Positions 1 through 8,557 of a stretch of 64,000 bases of DNA are shown in pieces. The notes below the pieces were generated by a model. It saw only the letters and a program-made list of their open reading frames with translations. It was not told the origin of the DNA and ran no database searches. Position 1 is the stretch's first letter; each line of letters opens with the position of its first letter. Source of the stretch: Histidinibacterium lentulum (GTDB taxonomy: Bacteria > Pseudomonadota > Alphaproteobacteria > Rhodobacterales > Rhodobacteraceae); the NCBI RefSeq assembly GCF_003789055.1, contig NZ_ML119084.1:372001-436000 (forward strand). The letters are read 5' to 3'. A program made the position numbers and the translations under genes.

Positions 1-234
1 CACGTCGCCCGCGATCTTGGCGGACTTGCGGAAGCCCCCGCCGGGCGACAGCCTGAGCTCCCGCATCGCATAGAGAATCCGCCGATGGACGGGCTTCAGC
101 CCGTCCCGCGCATCGGGCAGCGCGCGGTGCATGATCGTCGAGAGCGCATAGGTCAGATAGCGCTCGCCGATCGCGCGGCGCAGCGGCTCGGCGATGTCGC
201 GGGGGGTGTCGTCCGGATCGGGAATATCCGCCAT
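1..234 (-). CDS. parC: DNA topoisomerase IV subunit A, N-terminal fragment cut by the window edge
   Basis: The first 78 residues are present, starting at an ATG read leftwards from 234 and still open at base 1. They contain the GyrA/ParC N-terminal signature: [20 protein letters not shown] followed by [12 protein letters not shown] and [13 protein letters not shown]. The RALPDxRDGLKPVxRRILY block leads into the winged-helix DNA-cleavage domain; the catalytic Tyr lies beyond the window. ParC pairs with ParE to decatenate daughter chromosomes. The short acidic N-terminal extension and the family spelling favour ParC over GyrA. About 190 bp without a clear gene separate it from the divergent SH3 gene. 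Confidence 0.9.
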   Translation of the reverse strand, partial: MADIPDPDDTPRDIAEPLRRAIGERYLTYALSTIMHRALPDARDGLKPVHRRILYAMRELRLSPGGGFRKSAKIAGDV

Positions 235-428
235 GCCCCCCGCCTTACACAAGCGGGCCGGGCCGGTCTAGCGGTCCCGGGGCGCCGCGGCACAAGGTCT
301 GGCCCCCCTGCGGAGCCCGAGGAACAACCGCCCGAAAAAGTCGCTTTGGCCCTCAAGAATCGCCGGATCATCTGTTAACGTCAGGGCAGAAATACCGTAT
401 CCGGCAGCGATCCTGGGGGGACCGAACC

Positions 429-1034
429 GTGAAACGCTTCATACTGCTGACCTTCGCCCTTCTGGCGTGGACCTTCTGGGAGATGTCCGGAGGCGCCGAT
501 TTCGTGCCCGAGACCCGGCCCGGCGCCGACCGGATCGCGGCGACGGTCCCCGCGCCCGACCCCCTGCCCGCCGCGGAGGCGACGGAGCCGGCACCCGCCG
601 TCACCCGCGCGGCGAGCCTGCCGCTGATCTCGCCCCGGCCCGCCTCCCCTGCCGGACCGTCCGGGCCCGCCGGGCCGCAGCCCGCCGGCGTGACCCAGGC
701 CCGGTTCCTGACGCCCCCGGACGGCTCCGCGCCCGGCGATGACGGCGCCGTCCGCTGGACCTCCGCCGCCGACGCGCTCGCAGAGGCCGTGGCGATCGAG
801 ACCGCCGTCCGCGCCGCCCAGGCCGCGCCCGCGCCCGCGCCCGAGGGCGTCGTCTCCGTCAACGGCAGCCTCGTGAATGTCCGCACCGGACCCGGGACCG
901 ATTTCGAGGTGCTCGCGACCCTGCCCCGCGGCACCGAGGTCGACCTCGTGGAACTCCGCGGCGGCTGGGCGATGATCCGGCTCTCGAGCGGCGAGGAGGG
1001 CTGGATGGCGGAGTATCTCCTCGACGGTCTCTGA
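429..1034 (+). CDS. Secreted or membrane-anchored bacterial SH3-domain protein
   Basis: 201 residues from a GTG start preceded by a G-rich ribosome site (GGGGGG about 12 bases upstream). Residues 1-20 form a hydrophobic signal or anchor. Residues about 40-110 are Pro/Ala-rich low-complexity linker. Residues about 140-201 are an SH3b domain with the hallmark VNVRTGPGTDFEVL and the closing GWMAEYLLDGL. SH3b domains usually bind peptidoglycan or peptide ligands, so an envelope role is likely. No enzymatic domain is present. It is divergent from parC and followed 55 bp later by an SDR gene; no functional link is evident. Confidence 0.8.
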   Translation: MKRFILLTFALLAWTFWEMSGGADFVPETRPGADRIAATVPAPDPLPAAEATEPAPAVTRAASLPLISPRPASPAGPSGPAGPQPAGVTQARFLTPPDGSAPGDDGAVRWTSAADALAEAVAIETAVRAAQAAPAPAPEGVVSVNGSLVNVRTGPGTDFEVLATLPRGTEVDLVELRGGWAMIRLSSGEEGWMAEYLLDGL

Positions 1035-1089
1035 CCGCTCCGGCCACGCCAAGGCTGGACGCCGCCGCGGCCCCTTGCCATGAGGGGCC

Positions 1090-1914
1090 ATGACCCGGAC
1101 GATCCTGATCACCGGCTGCTCTAGCGGCATCGGCCGCGACGCCGCGCTGAAACTCTCGCGCCTTGGCTGGGGCGTCGTTGCCTCCGCCCGCTCCGCCGCC
1201 GACGTGGACCGCCTGCGCGGCGACGGACTGAAGACCGTGCGCCTCGACTACGCCGACGAGGCCAGCATCGCCGAGGGGTTCGAGGAGGCGCTCGGGATCA
1301 CCGGCGGCCGTCTCGACGCGCTCTTCAACAACGGCGCCCATGCCCTCCCCGGCCCGCTAGAGGACATCCCCTCCGCGGGTCTGCGCGCGCAGCTCGAGGC
1401 CAACGTGATCGGCTGGCACGACCTCACGCGCCGCGCCATCCCGGTCATGCGCGCCCAGGGATACGGGCGCATCGTGCAGAATTCCTCGGTTCTGGGCCTC
1501 GTCGGCGTGAAATGGCGCGGAGCCTACGTGGCGACGAAATTCGCCATCGAAGGCTACAGCGACGTGCTGCGGCAGGAACTGGCCGGCAGCGGCATCCACG
1601 TCATCCTGATCGAGCCCGGGCCCATCGCCACCAAGATGCGCGAGAACGCGATCCGGCAGTTCGAACGCTGGGTCGACTGGGAAAGCTCCGCCCGCGCCGA
1701 GGAGTACCGCGCAGGCCTGCTCGAGAAGCTCTACAAGGGCTCCGCCGGCAAGACACAGCACCCCCCCGCCGCCGTGACCCGCGTCCTCGTCCGCGCGCTC
1801 GAGGCCCGCCGCCCCGCCGCGCGCTATCCCGTGACGCCGAACACCACCGCGGCCATGGCCCTCCGTCGCCTGCTGCCCGCGCGGCTTCTCGACCGCCTCC
1901 TGTCGCGCGCCTGA
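1090..1914 (+). CDS. Short-chain dehydrogenase/reductase (SDR family)
   Basis: 274 residues with a classical SDR layout: the nucleotide-binding TGCSSGIG at residues 8-15, the NNG motif near residue 79, a Ser in NSSVLG, and the catalytic pair Tyr146-x3-Lys150 in YVATK. The downstream IEPGPIAT segment is the usual active-site lid. The C-terminal extension with a Trp-containing helix is typical of proteobacterial SDRs of unknown substrate. A GAGGGG ribosome site sits just before the ATG. Substrate cannot be assigned from sequence. Confidence 0.88.
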   Translation: MTRTILITGCSSGIGRDAALKLSRLGWGVVASARSAADVDRLRGDGLKTVRLDYADEASIAEGFEEALGITGGRLDALFNNGAHALPGPLEDIPSAGLRAQLEANVIGWHDLTRRAIPVMRAQGYGRIVQNSSVLGLVGVKWRGAYVATKFAIEGYSDVLRQELAGSGIHVILIEPGPIATKMRENAIRQFERWVDWESSARAEEYRAGLLEKLYKGSAGKTQHPPAAVTRVLVRALEARRPAARYPVTPNTTAAMALRRLLPARLLDRLLSRA

Positions 1915-2000
1915 CGCCCGCCTCTCCGGGCGCGCCGCCTTCCGTCCGCGCCCGCCTCCCCGATGCGCAGGCCGGAGGACGGGCGCGCCCCGCCTCCGCC

Positions 2001-2133
2001 TTTTCTGGCCGGAAATATCCCGGGGGGTGCGGGGAAAGCCCCCGGCTTTCCCCGCAGCAGGGGGGCAGCGCCCCCCTGCCCGTCCCGGCCGCAGGCGGGG
2101 ACGGGCGCAGGCAGCGCGCCGCAGGCGCTCCAC
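2001..2133 (+). repeat. Intergenic multi-hairpin repeat, copy A
   Basis: The element opens with TTTTCTGGCCGGAAATATCC and continues through three hairpins: a 10-bp stem at 2031-2040/2044-2053, a G6/C6 stem with a CAGCG loop at 2060-2076, and a CCCGTCCC/GGGGACGGG stem at about 2079-2105. It ends in GCGCGCCGCAGGCGCTCC. A second copy lies at 4852-4978 with stems that differ in sequence but stay paired. It follows the SDR stop codon and precedes the HIG1-like gene. The region 1915-2205 holds nothing else that I can identify. Confidence 0.75.
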
Positions 2134-2205
2134 GGGATCGGCCTCCGCCTTGGCACCGCCGCCCCGCCTGCTATGTCGGGCGGGACATGACCGAAGGACC
2201 CGCCC

Positions 2206-2403
2206 ATGGCCAGTGATCCGCTCTTTCTCGTCGCCGCCGCCGCCGTGCTCGGCGTGGCGGTGATCCTGCTCATGGGCATCGGCAATTTCGGCAAGGGCGG
2301 CGATCCGAAGACCGCCAACAAGCTGATGCGCTGGCGCATCATCGGGCAGGCCGTCGCGGTCGCCCTCATTCTTCTGTTCGTACTCGTCCGCCGGGGAGGC
2401 TGA
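2206..2403 (+). CDS. Small two-helix membrane protein, HIG1-like (twin transmembrane)
   Basis: 65 residues with two hydrophobic helices (about 5-23 and 43-61) joined by a polar loop containing GNFGKGGDPKTANKLMRWRI. This loop-and-helix pattern matches the hypoxia-induced protein (HIG1) family found beside cobalamin adenosyltransferase in many Rhodobacteraceae. Mitochondrial HIG1 proteins associate with respiratory supercomplexes; the bacterial role is not established. The stop is 3 bp from the next gene's ATG, so the two are surely co-translated. Confidence 0.8.
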   Translation: MASDPLFLVAAAAVLGVAVILLMGIGNFGKGGDPKTANKLMRWRIIGQAVAVALILLFVLVRRGG

Positions 2404-2406
2404 GCC

Positions 2407-2979
2407 ATGGTCGTACTGTCGAGGATCTACACGAGGACCGGCGATGCCGGCGACACCGCGCTCGGCAACGGCGCCCGGGTGGCCAAGCACAGCCTGCGCG
2501 TCACCGCCTACGGCACGGTGGACGAGCTCAACGCCACCCTCGGCATGGCCCGCCTCCACGCGACGGGCGAGATCGACGGCCAGCTCTCGGCGATCCAGAA
2601 CGACCTCTTCGACCTCGGCGCCGATCTCTGCCGCCCCGACATGGACAGGGACGCCGAGGCCGACTACCCGCCGCTGCGCATGGCCGAAAGCCAGACCGCC
2701 CGCCTCGAGCGCGAGATCGACGCCATGAACGCCCGCCTCGAACCCCTGCGCAGCTTCGTCCTGCCCGGCGGCTCCGCCCTCGCCAGCCACCTGCATCTCT
2801 GCCGCACCGTCTGCCGCCGCGCGGAGCGCAAGACGGTGGAACTCGCCGCGATGGAGCAGGTGAACCCCGCCGCCGTCACCTATCTCAACCGCCTCTCGGA
2901 CTGGTTCTTCGTCGCCTCCCGCATCGCCAACGACGACGGCCGCGCCGACGTGCTCTGGATCCCCGGCGCCAACCGCTGA
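2407..2979 (+). CDS. Cob(I)alamin adenosyltransferase, PduO type
   Basis: 190 residues. The N terminus carries YTRTGDAGDTALGNG, the PduO-type ATP-binding loop, then YGTVDELNATLG. The helical core includes FVLPGG and CRTVCRRAERKTVEL, with the conserved Arg/Glu pairs of this family, and the end has YLNRLSDWFFVASR. It transfers the 5'-deoxyadenosyl group from ATP to cob(I)alamin or cobyrinate diamide, giving coenzyme B12 in the cytoplasm. Length matches the family. It lies far from the other cobalamin genes of the window (43-64 kb), tightly behind the HIG1-like gene. Confidence 0.9.
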   Translation: MVVLSRIYTRTGDAGDTALGNGARVAKHSLRVTAYGTVDELNATLGMARLHATGEIDGQLSAIQNDLFDLGADLCRPDMDRDAEADYPPLRMAESQTARLEREIDAMNARLEPLRSFVLPGGSALASHLHLCRTVCRRAERKTVELAAMEQVNPAAVTYLNRLSDWFFVASRIANDDGRADVLWIPGANR

Positions 2980-3092
2980 TCCCGGCGACCACCGCCGGAT
3001 GAGAGCGCTAACGTGACGATTTTGCCCTGTCCCGCCCCGCGCCTCCGCGCTACCACACCCCGCAAGACAGCAATTCCATGGAGCAAAGCGCG

Positions 3093-3854
3093 ATGAAGGT
3101 CCTCGTACCGGTCAAGCGCGTGATCGACTACAACGTGAAGGTCCGGGTCAAGGCCGACGGGTCCGGTGTCGATCTCGCCAACGTCAAGATGTCGATGAAC
3201 CCCTTCGACGAGATCGCCGTCGAGGAGGCGATCCGCATGAAGGAAGCGGGCACCGCCACCGAGGTCGTGGCCGTCTCCATCGGCGTGAAACAGGCCCAGG
3301 AGACCCTGCGCACCGCGCTGGCCATGGGTGCCGACCGCGCGATCCTCGTCACGGCCGCCGAGGACGTGCACCAGGACATCGAACCCCTCGCCGTGGCCAA
3401 GATCCTCGCCGCCGTCGCCCGCGAGGAGGAGCCGGGCCTCGTCCTCTGCGGCAAGCAGGCCATCGACAACGACATGAACGCCACCGGCCAGATGCTCGCC
3501 GCCCTCCTCGGCTGGTCCCAGGCCACCTTCGCCAGCGAGATCGCCGTCTCGGACGGGCGCGCCACCGTCACCCGCGAGGTCGACGGCGGCCTCCAGACCA
3601 TCCGGGTCACCCTTCCGGCCATCGTCAGCGTCGACCTGCGCCTGAACGAGCCGCGCTACGCCTCGCTGCCGAACATCATGAAGGCCAAGAAGAAGCCCCT
3701 CGAGGAAAAGACCCCCGCCGATTACGGGGTCGACATCACCCCCCGCCTCACCGTGCTGAAGACGGTGGAGCCGCCGACCCGCCAGGCCGGCGAGATGGTC
3801 GGCTCGGTGGACGAGCTCGTGGCGAAACTCAAGGAAACCGGAGCCGTGTCATGA
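3093..3854 (+). CDS. etfB: Electron transfer flavoprotein, beta subunit
   Basis: 253 residues beginning [14 protein letters not shown], the usual EtfB N terminus. I chose the ATG at 3093 over an in-frame ATG at 3078 because GGAG lies 9 bp ahead of it and homologues start here. The AMP-binding and recognition-loop regions are present ([33 protein letters not shown]), as is the ETF beta signature near [19 protein letters not shown]. With EtfA it carries electrons from acyl-CoA dehydrogenases to ETF-ubiquinone oxidoreductase. It overlaps etfA by 4 bp. The sequence GCGCTAAC at 3005-3012 upstream is shared with the pckA promoter region. Confidence 0.96.
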   Translation: MKVLVPVKRVIDYNVKVRVKADGSGVDLANVKMSMNPFDEIAVEEAIRMKEAGTATEVVAVSIGVKQAQETLRTALAMGADRAILVTAAEDVHQDIEPLAVAKILAAVAREEEPGLVLCGKQAIDNDMNATGQMLAALLGWSQATFASEIAVSDGRATVTREVDGGLQTIRVTLPAIVSVDLRLNEPRYASLPNIMKAKKKPLEEKTPADYGVDITPRLTVLKTVEPPTRQAGEMVGSVDELVAKLKETGAVS

Positions 3855-4777
3855 CCGTCCTGCTGCTCGCCGAGATCACCGACGGCACGCTGAACGCCGA
3901 TGCCACCGGCAAGGCCCTCTCCGCAGCCGCCGCGCTCGGAGAGGTCCACATCCTCTGCGCCGGCGGCTCCGTCTCCGAGGCCGCCGCGGCGGCCGCGAGG
4001 CTCGGCCCCGCGAAGGTCCTCAAGGCCGAGGGCGCCAGCCTCGACCACCGCCTCGCCGAGGCCACGGCCGAGCTGATCGTCTCGCTCGCGGAGGGCTACA
4101 GCCACATCTGCGCCCCCGCCACGACCGACGCCAAGAACATCCTGCCCCGCGTCGCGGCCCTGCTCGACGTCATGGTGATCTCCGACATCTCCGGCATCCA
4201 CGACGCCGAGACCTTCGACCGCCCGATCTACGCCGGCAACGCCGTCCAGACTGTGACCTCCTCCGACGCCACCAAGGTCTTCACCATCCGCACCTCCTCC
4301 TTCGAGGCGGCCGCCCCCGGCGCCGAGGCCCCGGTGGAGGAGATCGCCGCCCCCGCCGCCCCGGGCCTCTCGGAATGGGTCGAGGACAAGGTCGCCGCCA
4401 GCGACCGGCCCGAGCTGACCTCCGCCGGCATCGTCGTCTCGGGCGGCCGCGGCCTCGGCTCCGAGGAACAGTTCCGGATCATCGAGACCCTCGCCGACAA
4501 GCTCGGCGCCGCCGTGGGCGCCTCCCGCGCCGCCGTCGATTCGGGCTATGCCCCGAACGACTGGCAGGTCGGCCAGACCGGCAAGGTCGTCGCCCCCGAT
4601 CTCTACATCGCCGTGGGCATCTCGGGCGCGATCCAGCACCTGGCGGGCATGAAGGACTCGAAGGTGATCGTGGCGATCAACAAGGACGAGGAGGCGCCGA
4701 TCTTCCAGGTCGCCGACTACGGCCTCGTCGCCGACCTCTTCGAGGCGATCCCCGAACTCACCGAGAAACTCGGCTGA
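3851..4777 (+). CDS. etfA: Electron transfer flavoprotein, alpha subunit
   Basis: 308 residues, starting by ATGA overlap with etfB. The C-terminal FAD domain carries [20 protein letters not shown], then [20 protein letters not shown] and [16 protein letters not shown], the ETF-alpha FAD signature; it ends with [16 protein letters not shown]. It holds the FAD that shuttles electrons from acyl-CoA dehydrogenases. A probable client, Mcd, is encoded at 16796-18466, and beta-oxidation-type hydroxybutyryl-CoA dehydrogenase follows at 5975. A copy of the multi-hairpin repeat lies 75 bp past its stop. Confidence 0.97.
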   Translation: MTVLLLAEITDGTLNADATGKALSAAAALGEVHILCAGGSVSEAAAAAARLGPAKVLKAEGASLDHRLAEATAELIVSLAEGYSHICAPATTDAKNILPRVAALLDVMVISDISGIHDAETFDRPIYAGNAVQTVTSSDATKVFTIRTSSFEAAAPGAEAPVEEIAAPAAPGLSEWVEDKVAASDRPELTSAGIVVSGGRGLGSEEQFRIIETLADKLGAAVGASRAAVDSGYAPNDWQVGQTGKVVAPDLYIAVGISGAIQHLAGMKDSKVIVAINKDEEAPIFQVADYGLVADLFEAIPELTEKLG

Positions 4778-4851
4778 CGGCATCGCGAAGGCCCGGCGGG
4801 GCCATCGCCTCCCCCTTGGACGCGCCCCCGGTCCAGCCCGCCCCGCCCCGC

Positions 4852-4978
4852 TTTTCTGGCCGGAAGTATCCCGGGGGGGTCCTGCGAAAGCCCCGGCTTT
4901 CGCAGGTGGGGGGCAGCGCCCCCCGCTTGCGCCGCCCCCCGGGCGGGGCAAGCGCATCAGGCGCGCCGCAGGCGCTCC
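4852..4978 (+). repeat. Intergenic multi-hairpin repeat, copy B
   Basis: The core TTTTCTGGCCGGAAGTATCC differs from copy A at one base. It is followed by a 12-bp stem at 4881-4892/4895-4906, the same G6-CAGCG-C6 hairpin at 4908-4924, a GCTTGCGCCGCCCC/GGGGCAAGC stem, and GCGCGCCGCAGGCGCTCC. The first and third stems differ from copy A in sequence on both arms while pairing is kept. The right end runs into the 3' end of the opposing DUF6473 gene. Confidence 0.75.
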
Positions 4979-5826
4979 GCCAGGTCCCCCCGCAGGAGAT
5001 GCCCGAGCTCCGCCGCCAGCGCCGCCGCCGCCGCCTCGTGGGCGCCGGGGCCGAGCATCATCGCCGCCGCCATGGCCTCCCCGGGGGCGTGGACCATCCG
5101 GTCGCGGCCGCGGGCCCTGATCTCCGGGGTGGGGCAGATCTCGAGGATGCCGCGGACCGCCGGGCGGATCTCCTCCAGCATGGCCCGGGTGACGAAGAGC
5201 GGCTCGGCGCCATGGACTTCCTCCGCCGCGCCGGGCGGACGGTCGGCGAACCACAGGACGAGGGGCTGCACCGGCAGCTCCCGGGCGAACTCACGCATCC
5301 GGTGCACCCAGACCCGCTGCGCTTCCGCCCGCACCACCTCGAATCGCGCCGCGCAGGTGGCGCGCAGGACCGCCAGCATGTGCCGGGTAAAGGCGAAATC
5401 GGCGAAATCCACCTCCGGGTAGAGCTCCCGCAGCCGCGGGGAGGCGCGCACGAACCGGTCGTTGCGGCGCGGGTGCACGCGGTAGAGCCGGTTCGTCAGG
5501 TTATGCGCTCCCGTCACCTCGATCACGGTCAGCGCGGCATCGTGGCAGGCCGCCATCACCGCGCTGTCGCCCAGATGCGCGTCGAGCCCCGCGTTGACGA
5601 TGCCGAAGTTGATGCAGGCCATGCCCGTCCGCTCCGCCACCAGCGCCGGAAACGGCCGCTCGATGAACTTCCCGAAGGTCTCCGTGCCCCCGACGAAGGC
5701 CACCTGACCCCGGTCCAGGGCCGACCGGGGTCCGCGGAACCGGAGCCGCGAGATGCCGTAGCTTCCGAGCTGGTAATCCAGCCCGCCCCCTGCCCGCACG
5801 CGTCGATCCACCTGTGTCACACTCAT
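4957..5826 (-). CDS. DUF6473 family protein of unknown function
   Basis: 289 residues. The N-terminal part has [18 protein letters not shown], then [20 protein letters not shown] and [14 protein letters not shown], the pattern I associate with the DUF6473 family of Rhodobacteraceae. GGTETFG followed by a downstream N-x-G-x2-NAG-x-D block resembles an SGNH-like or sulfotransferase-like nucleophile region, but no catalytic set can be assigned with confidence. No signal peptide or membrane helix is seen. The last seven codons or so lie within the intergenic repeat at 4852-4978, so the C terminus ERLRRA is repeat-encoded. Confidence 0.7.
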   Translation of the reverse strand: MSVTQVDRRVRAGGGLDYQLGSYGISRLRFRGPRSALDRGQVAFVGGTETFGKFIERPFPALVAERTGMACINFGIVNAGLDAHLGDSAVMAACHDAALTVIEVTGAHNLTNRLYRVHPRRNDRFVRASPRLRELYPEVDFADFAFTRHMLAVLRATCAARFEVVRAEAQRVWVHRMREFARELPVQPLVLWFADRPPGAAEEVHGAEPLFVTRAMLEEIRPAVRGILEICPTPEIRARGRDRMVHAPGEAMAAAMMLGPGAHEAAAAALAAELGHLLRGDLAERLRRA

Positions 5827-5974
5827 GTCCCCTTTCGGACTCGTGTTTGCCGCGGAGGTCTTGCCGCTTCGTTAAAGCGCGGGGTCGAGACAATCTTTAG
5901 GGACGTCCCGCTCTTGCGGCGGTGCGGCATTGGCCCCTAAGGTCGCCGCGACAGCGGGCTCCGGGAGAGGCGGC

Positions 5975-6850
5975 ATGCAGATCAGGACCGTGGGCGTGGT
6001 GGGCGCCGGGCAGATGGGCAACGGTATCGCCCATGTCTTCGCGCTCGCGGGCTACGACGTGCTCCTGACCGATGTCAGCGCCGAGGCGCTCGACGCCGCC
6101 CGCGCCACGATCGAGAAGAACCTCGAGCGACAGGTTTCCCGCGGCAAGGTGAACGGGGACGACCGGGACGCCGCCCTGGCGCGTATCCGCACCACCATGA
6201 CACTCGCCGATCTCGGCCCGTCCGACCTGATCATCGAGGCCGCCACCGAACGCGAGACCGTCAAGCAGGCGATCTTCGAGGATCTCGGCCCCCATCTCGG
6301 GCCCGACACGATCCTCGCGTCGAACACCTCGTCGATCTCCATCACCCGCCTCGCCTCGCGCACCGACCGGCCCGAACGGTTCATGGGCGTCCATTTCATG
6401 AACCCCGTGCCGGTGATGCAGCTGGTGGAGCTGATCCGCGGCATCGCGACCTCGCCCGAGACCTATGCCACGCTTCACGAACTCGTCGAGAAGATCGGCA
6501 AGACCGCGTCCAGCTCCGAGGATTTCCCCGCCTTCATCGTGAACCGCATCCTGATCCCGATGATCAACGAGGCGATCTACACGCTCTACGAGGGCGTGGG
6601 CAACGTGGCCTCCATCGACCGCGCGCTGAAGCTCGGGGCAAACCATCCCATGGGCCCGCTGGAACTGGCGGATTTCATCGGCCTCGACACCTGCCTTGCG
6701 ATCATGAACGTGCTGCACGACGGGCTTGCCGACACGAAATACCGCCCCTGCCCGCTTCTCGTGAAATACGTCGAGGCGGGCTGGCTCGGCCGCAAGACCC
6801 GGCGCGGCTTCTACGACTACACCGGCGACGAACCCGTGCCCACGCGCTGA
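5975..6850 (+). CDS. hbd: 3-hydroxybutyryl-CoA dehydrogenase
   Basis: 291 residues, starting at the ATG preceded by GGGAGAGG; an in-frame start at 5930 would add a poorly conserved tail. The Rossmann motif GAGQMGNGIA (Gly10, Gly12, Gly15) binds NAD(P). Catalytic His140 lies in GVHFMNPVPVMQLVE, with the partner Glu in LVE and Asn in NRILIPMINEA. The C-terminal domain has HPMGPLELADFIGLD, typical of single-domain HbdA/PaaH enzymes. It interconverts acetoacetyl-CoA and 3-hydroxybutyryl-CoA in butyrate, PHB and ethylmalonyl-CoA metabolism. Confidence 0.95.
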   Translation: MQIRTVGVVGAGQMGNGIAHVFALAGYDVLLTDVSAEALDAARATIEKNLERQVSRGKVNGDDRDAALARIRTTMTLADLGPSDLIIEAATERETVKQAIFEDLGPHLGPDTILASNTSSISITRLASRTDRPERFMGVHFMNPVPVMQLVELIRGIATSPETYATLHELVEKIGKTASSSEDFPAFIVNRILIPMINEAIYTLYEGVGNVASIDRALKLGANHPMGPLELADFIGLDTCLAIMNVLHDGLADTKYRPCPLLVKYVEAGWLGRKTRRGFYDYTGDEPVPTR

Positions 6851-6930
6851 CGCGGTCTGCCCCTCGCCGAGCCGTTAACCATTTTTCCGAGATATTTGAT
6901 AGGCTTGCTGCGCGTTACATCGTGAAACGC

Positions 6931-7824
6931 TCAGCCCGCCCCCTGTTTCAGCGCCAGCGTCCGCTCCCTCAGCCAAGCGATGAACTTGCGCGGCTCCTCG
7001 CTCCGCGCCATGCATTCCTCCGCCCCGATGGCATGACCGATCACCGGCGCCTGGGGCTTGTCGAAGGCATGGACGATCTCGTGAATGAGCAGCCCCTGCC
7101 GCAGCGTCGGAGAAATCCGGTTCGCGATCTGATAGGCCCGGCTGTTCGCCCCGGGAAAGAAGCACGGCACCACCTGCGCCCCCGACCGGCGGATCATCTT
7201 GGCGGTGAAGACGTTCCACTCCGCCTCCTCCACCGGCCCAAAGGCGGTGCGCGACGTGGCGACGACGCCGCTCGGAAAGAGCGCGATCAGCCCGCCCTTG
7301 CCCAGGTGATCCATCGCCGCCGCGCGCATCTCGATCATCTTCTGCTGCGCGTCGGGCTCGTGCGGAAAGGGCACCGGGATCATGTAGGACGCCGCGCTCT
7401 CGTCGAGCCCCGTCAGCAGCGAACGCGTCAGGATCTTGTAGTCGCTCCGCCGCCGCCCGATCAGGTCCGCCAGAACCATCCCGTCCACCAGCCCGTGCGG
7501 ATGGTTCGCCACCAGCACCACCGGCCCCTCCGACGGGATCCGCTCCAGCTGCTCGGGCGGGGTCTGGATGTCGATGCCCATGATCTTCATCGTCGCGGGC
7601 CAGAACGACTGCCCGTAGGCGATGCCCTCGCGCTCGAAGCGGCGGACGCGGCGGATGATCTCCACCTTGCCGGTCATCCATTCGATCGCCTTGATCGTGG
7701 TCCGCTTCAGCCCGCTGTCGAAGGTCTCCGAATAGGTCAGCGACCGGCGGTCGTAGACCCTCGGCGCGCGCGGCCCCAGCAGCGCCCCCGGCGCGGCCGT
7801 GTTTCGGCTGGTCGCATCAGTCAA
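6931..7824 (-). CDS. Lysophospholipid/ornithine-lipid type acyltransferase (PlsC superfamily)
   Basis: 297 residues from a TTG at 7824 preceded by AGGGGA. An alternative TTG at 7881 would overlap the HPr stop and gives 316 residues; there is no ATG nearby. The acyltransferase block I is NHPHGLVDG (the HX5D variant seen in OlsA-like enzymes rather than HX4D), block III is FPSGVVATSR in place of the canonical FPEGTRS, and the last block is VVPCFFPGANSR. It probably acylates a lyso-lipid at the inner membrane. It is the last gene of the hprK-rapZ-EIIA-HPr operon. Confidence 0.8.
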   Translation of the reverse strand: MTDATSRNTAAPGALLGPRAPRVYDRRSLTYSETFDSGLKRTTIKAIEWMTGKVEIIRRVRRFEREGIAYGQSFWPATMKIMGIDIQTPPEQLERIPSEGPVVLVANHPHGLVDGMVLADLIGRRRSDYKILTRSLLTGLDESAASYMIPVPFPHEPDAQQKMIEMRAAAMDHLGKGGLIALFPSGVVATSRTAFGPVEEAEWNVFTAKMIRRSGAQVVPCFFPGANSRAYQIANRISPTLRQGLLIHEIVHAFDKPQAPVIGHAIGAEECMARSEEPRKFIAWLRERTLALKQGAG

Positions 7825-7877
7825 ACCGGTCGGTCCCCTCGATCCATCCCCCACAGAGGCATCGGTGCGAGGCGCCC

Positions 7878-8156
7878 TCAATCGCCTTCGCCGAACCGGT
7901 CGGCCACCAAGGTCTCGATGGCATCGGCCAGCGATTCCGCCTCCGGTCCGCGGGTCTCGACCTCAATAATGGTTCCCATGGAGGCTGCCAACATCAAAAG
8001 CCCCATGATGCTGTCGCCCGACGCCTCCTCCCCGTCCCGGCGGACGATGGCCTCGGCATCATGCGCCTCGACGACCTCGGCGAGCTTGGCGGAAGCCCGC
8101 GCATGCAGTCCCTTGATGTTCACGATCCGGAGGCGGCGCAGGATGGTCTGGCTCAT
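7878..8156 (-). CDS. ptsH: Phosphocarrier protein HPr
   Basis: 92 residues. The active-site His18 sits in KGLHARASAKL and the regulatory Ser49 in GDSIMGLLMLAASMG. Both phosphorylation sites are therefore present: the His used by enzyme I and the Ser used by HPr kinase, whose gene is two genes upstream. There is no sugar permease nearby, so this is the regulatory PTS of alphaproteobacteria. It starts by ATGA overlap with the EIIA gene. Confidence 0.96.
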   Translation of the reverse strand: MSQTILRRLRIVNIKGLHARASAKLAEVVEAHDAEAIVRRDGEEASGDSIMGLLMLAASMGTIIEVETRGPEAESLADAIETLVADRFGEGD

Positions 8157-8557
8157 GGCGCGCTCACATCGCCGTCGATCACGAGGCTGTCAATATACTT
8201 CCGACCCGCGGCGAGGGCCGCGGCCACGGCATCGGGGACGGAGCGGTGGCGCGACTTGGCGAGCTTGATCAGCATCGGCAGGTTGGCCCCGTAGAGGATG
8301 CGGCGGTCGCCGACGGAACAGGCGCGCAGCGACAGGTTCGAGGGCGAGCCGCCGAACATGTCGGTGACCACCACCACGCCGCCGCCCGTATCCACAGCAT
8401 TGGCCGCGGCGCAGATCTCGGACTGCTTCGCCGTGCGGTCGTCGTCGGGCTGGATCGAGATGGCCAGGATGCCCTTCTGCGGACCCACGACATGTTCGAC
8501 CGCCGAGAGATACTCTCTCGCCAGTCCGCCATGGGCCACGATCACGACTCCGATCAT
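8153..8557 (-). CDS. PTS EIIA component, mannose family
   Basis: 134 residues, a stand-alone EIIA-Man domain. The phosphorylatable His9 is in [14 protein letters not shown], and [17 protein letters not shown] is the family dimer/active-site loop. It accepts phosphate from HPr. In alphaproteobacteria this protein works with HprK and ChvGI as a signalling relay; no EIIB/C/D partner is encoded here. It overlaps rapZ and ptsH by 4 bp each, so translation is coupled. Confidence 0.94.
   Translation of the reverse strand: MIGVVIVAHGGLAREYLSAVEHVVGPQKGILAISIQPDDDRTAKQSEICAAANAVDTGGGVVVVTDMFGGSPSNLSLRACSVGDRRILYGANLPMLIKLAKSRHRSVPDAVAAALAAGRKYIDSLVIDGDVSAP

Noticed and set aside
3722-5254. Long minus-strand open frame of 510 codons
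   Set aside because: It crosses etfA antisense and the intergenic repeat and has no family motif; the real minus gene here is the DUF6473 protein at 4957-5826.
7878-8557. A sugar-transporting PTS
   Set aside because: Only HPr and a lone EIIA with HPr kinase are present, with no membrane permease; this is the regulatory PTS.
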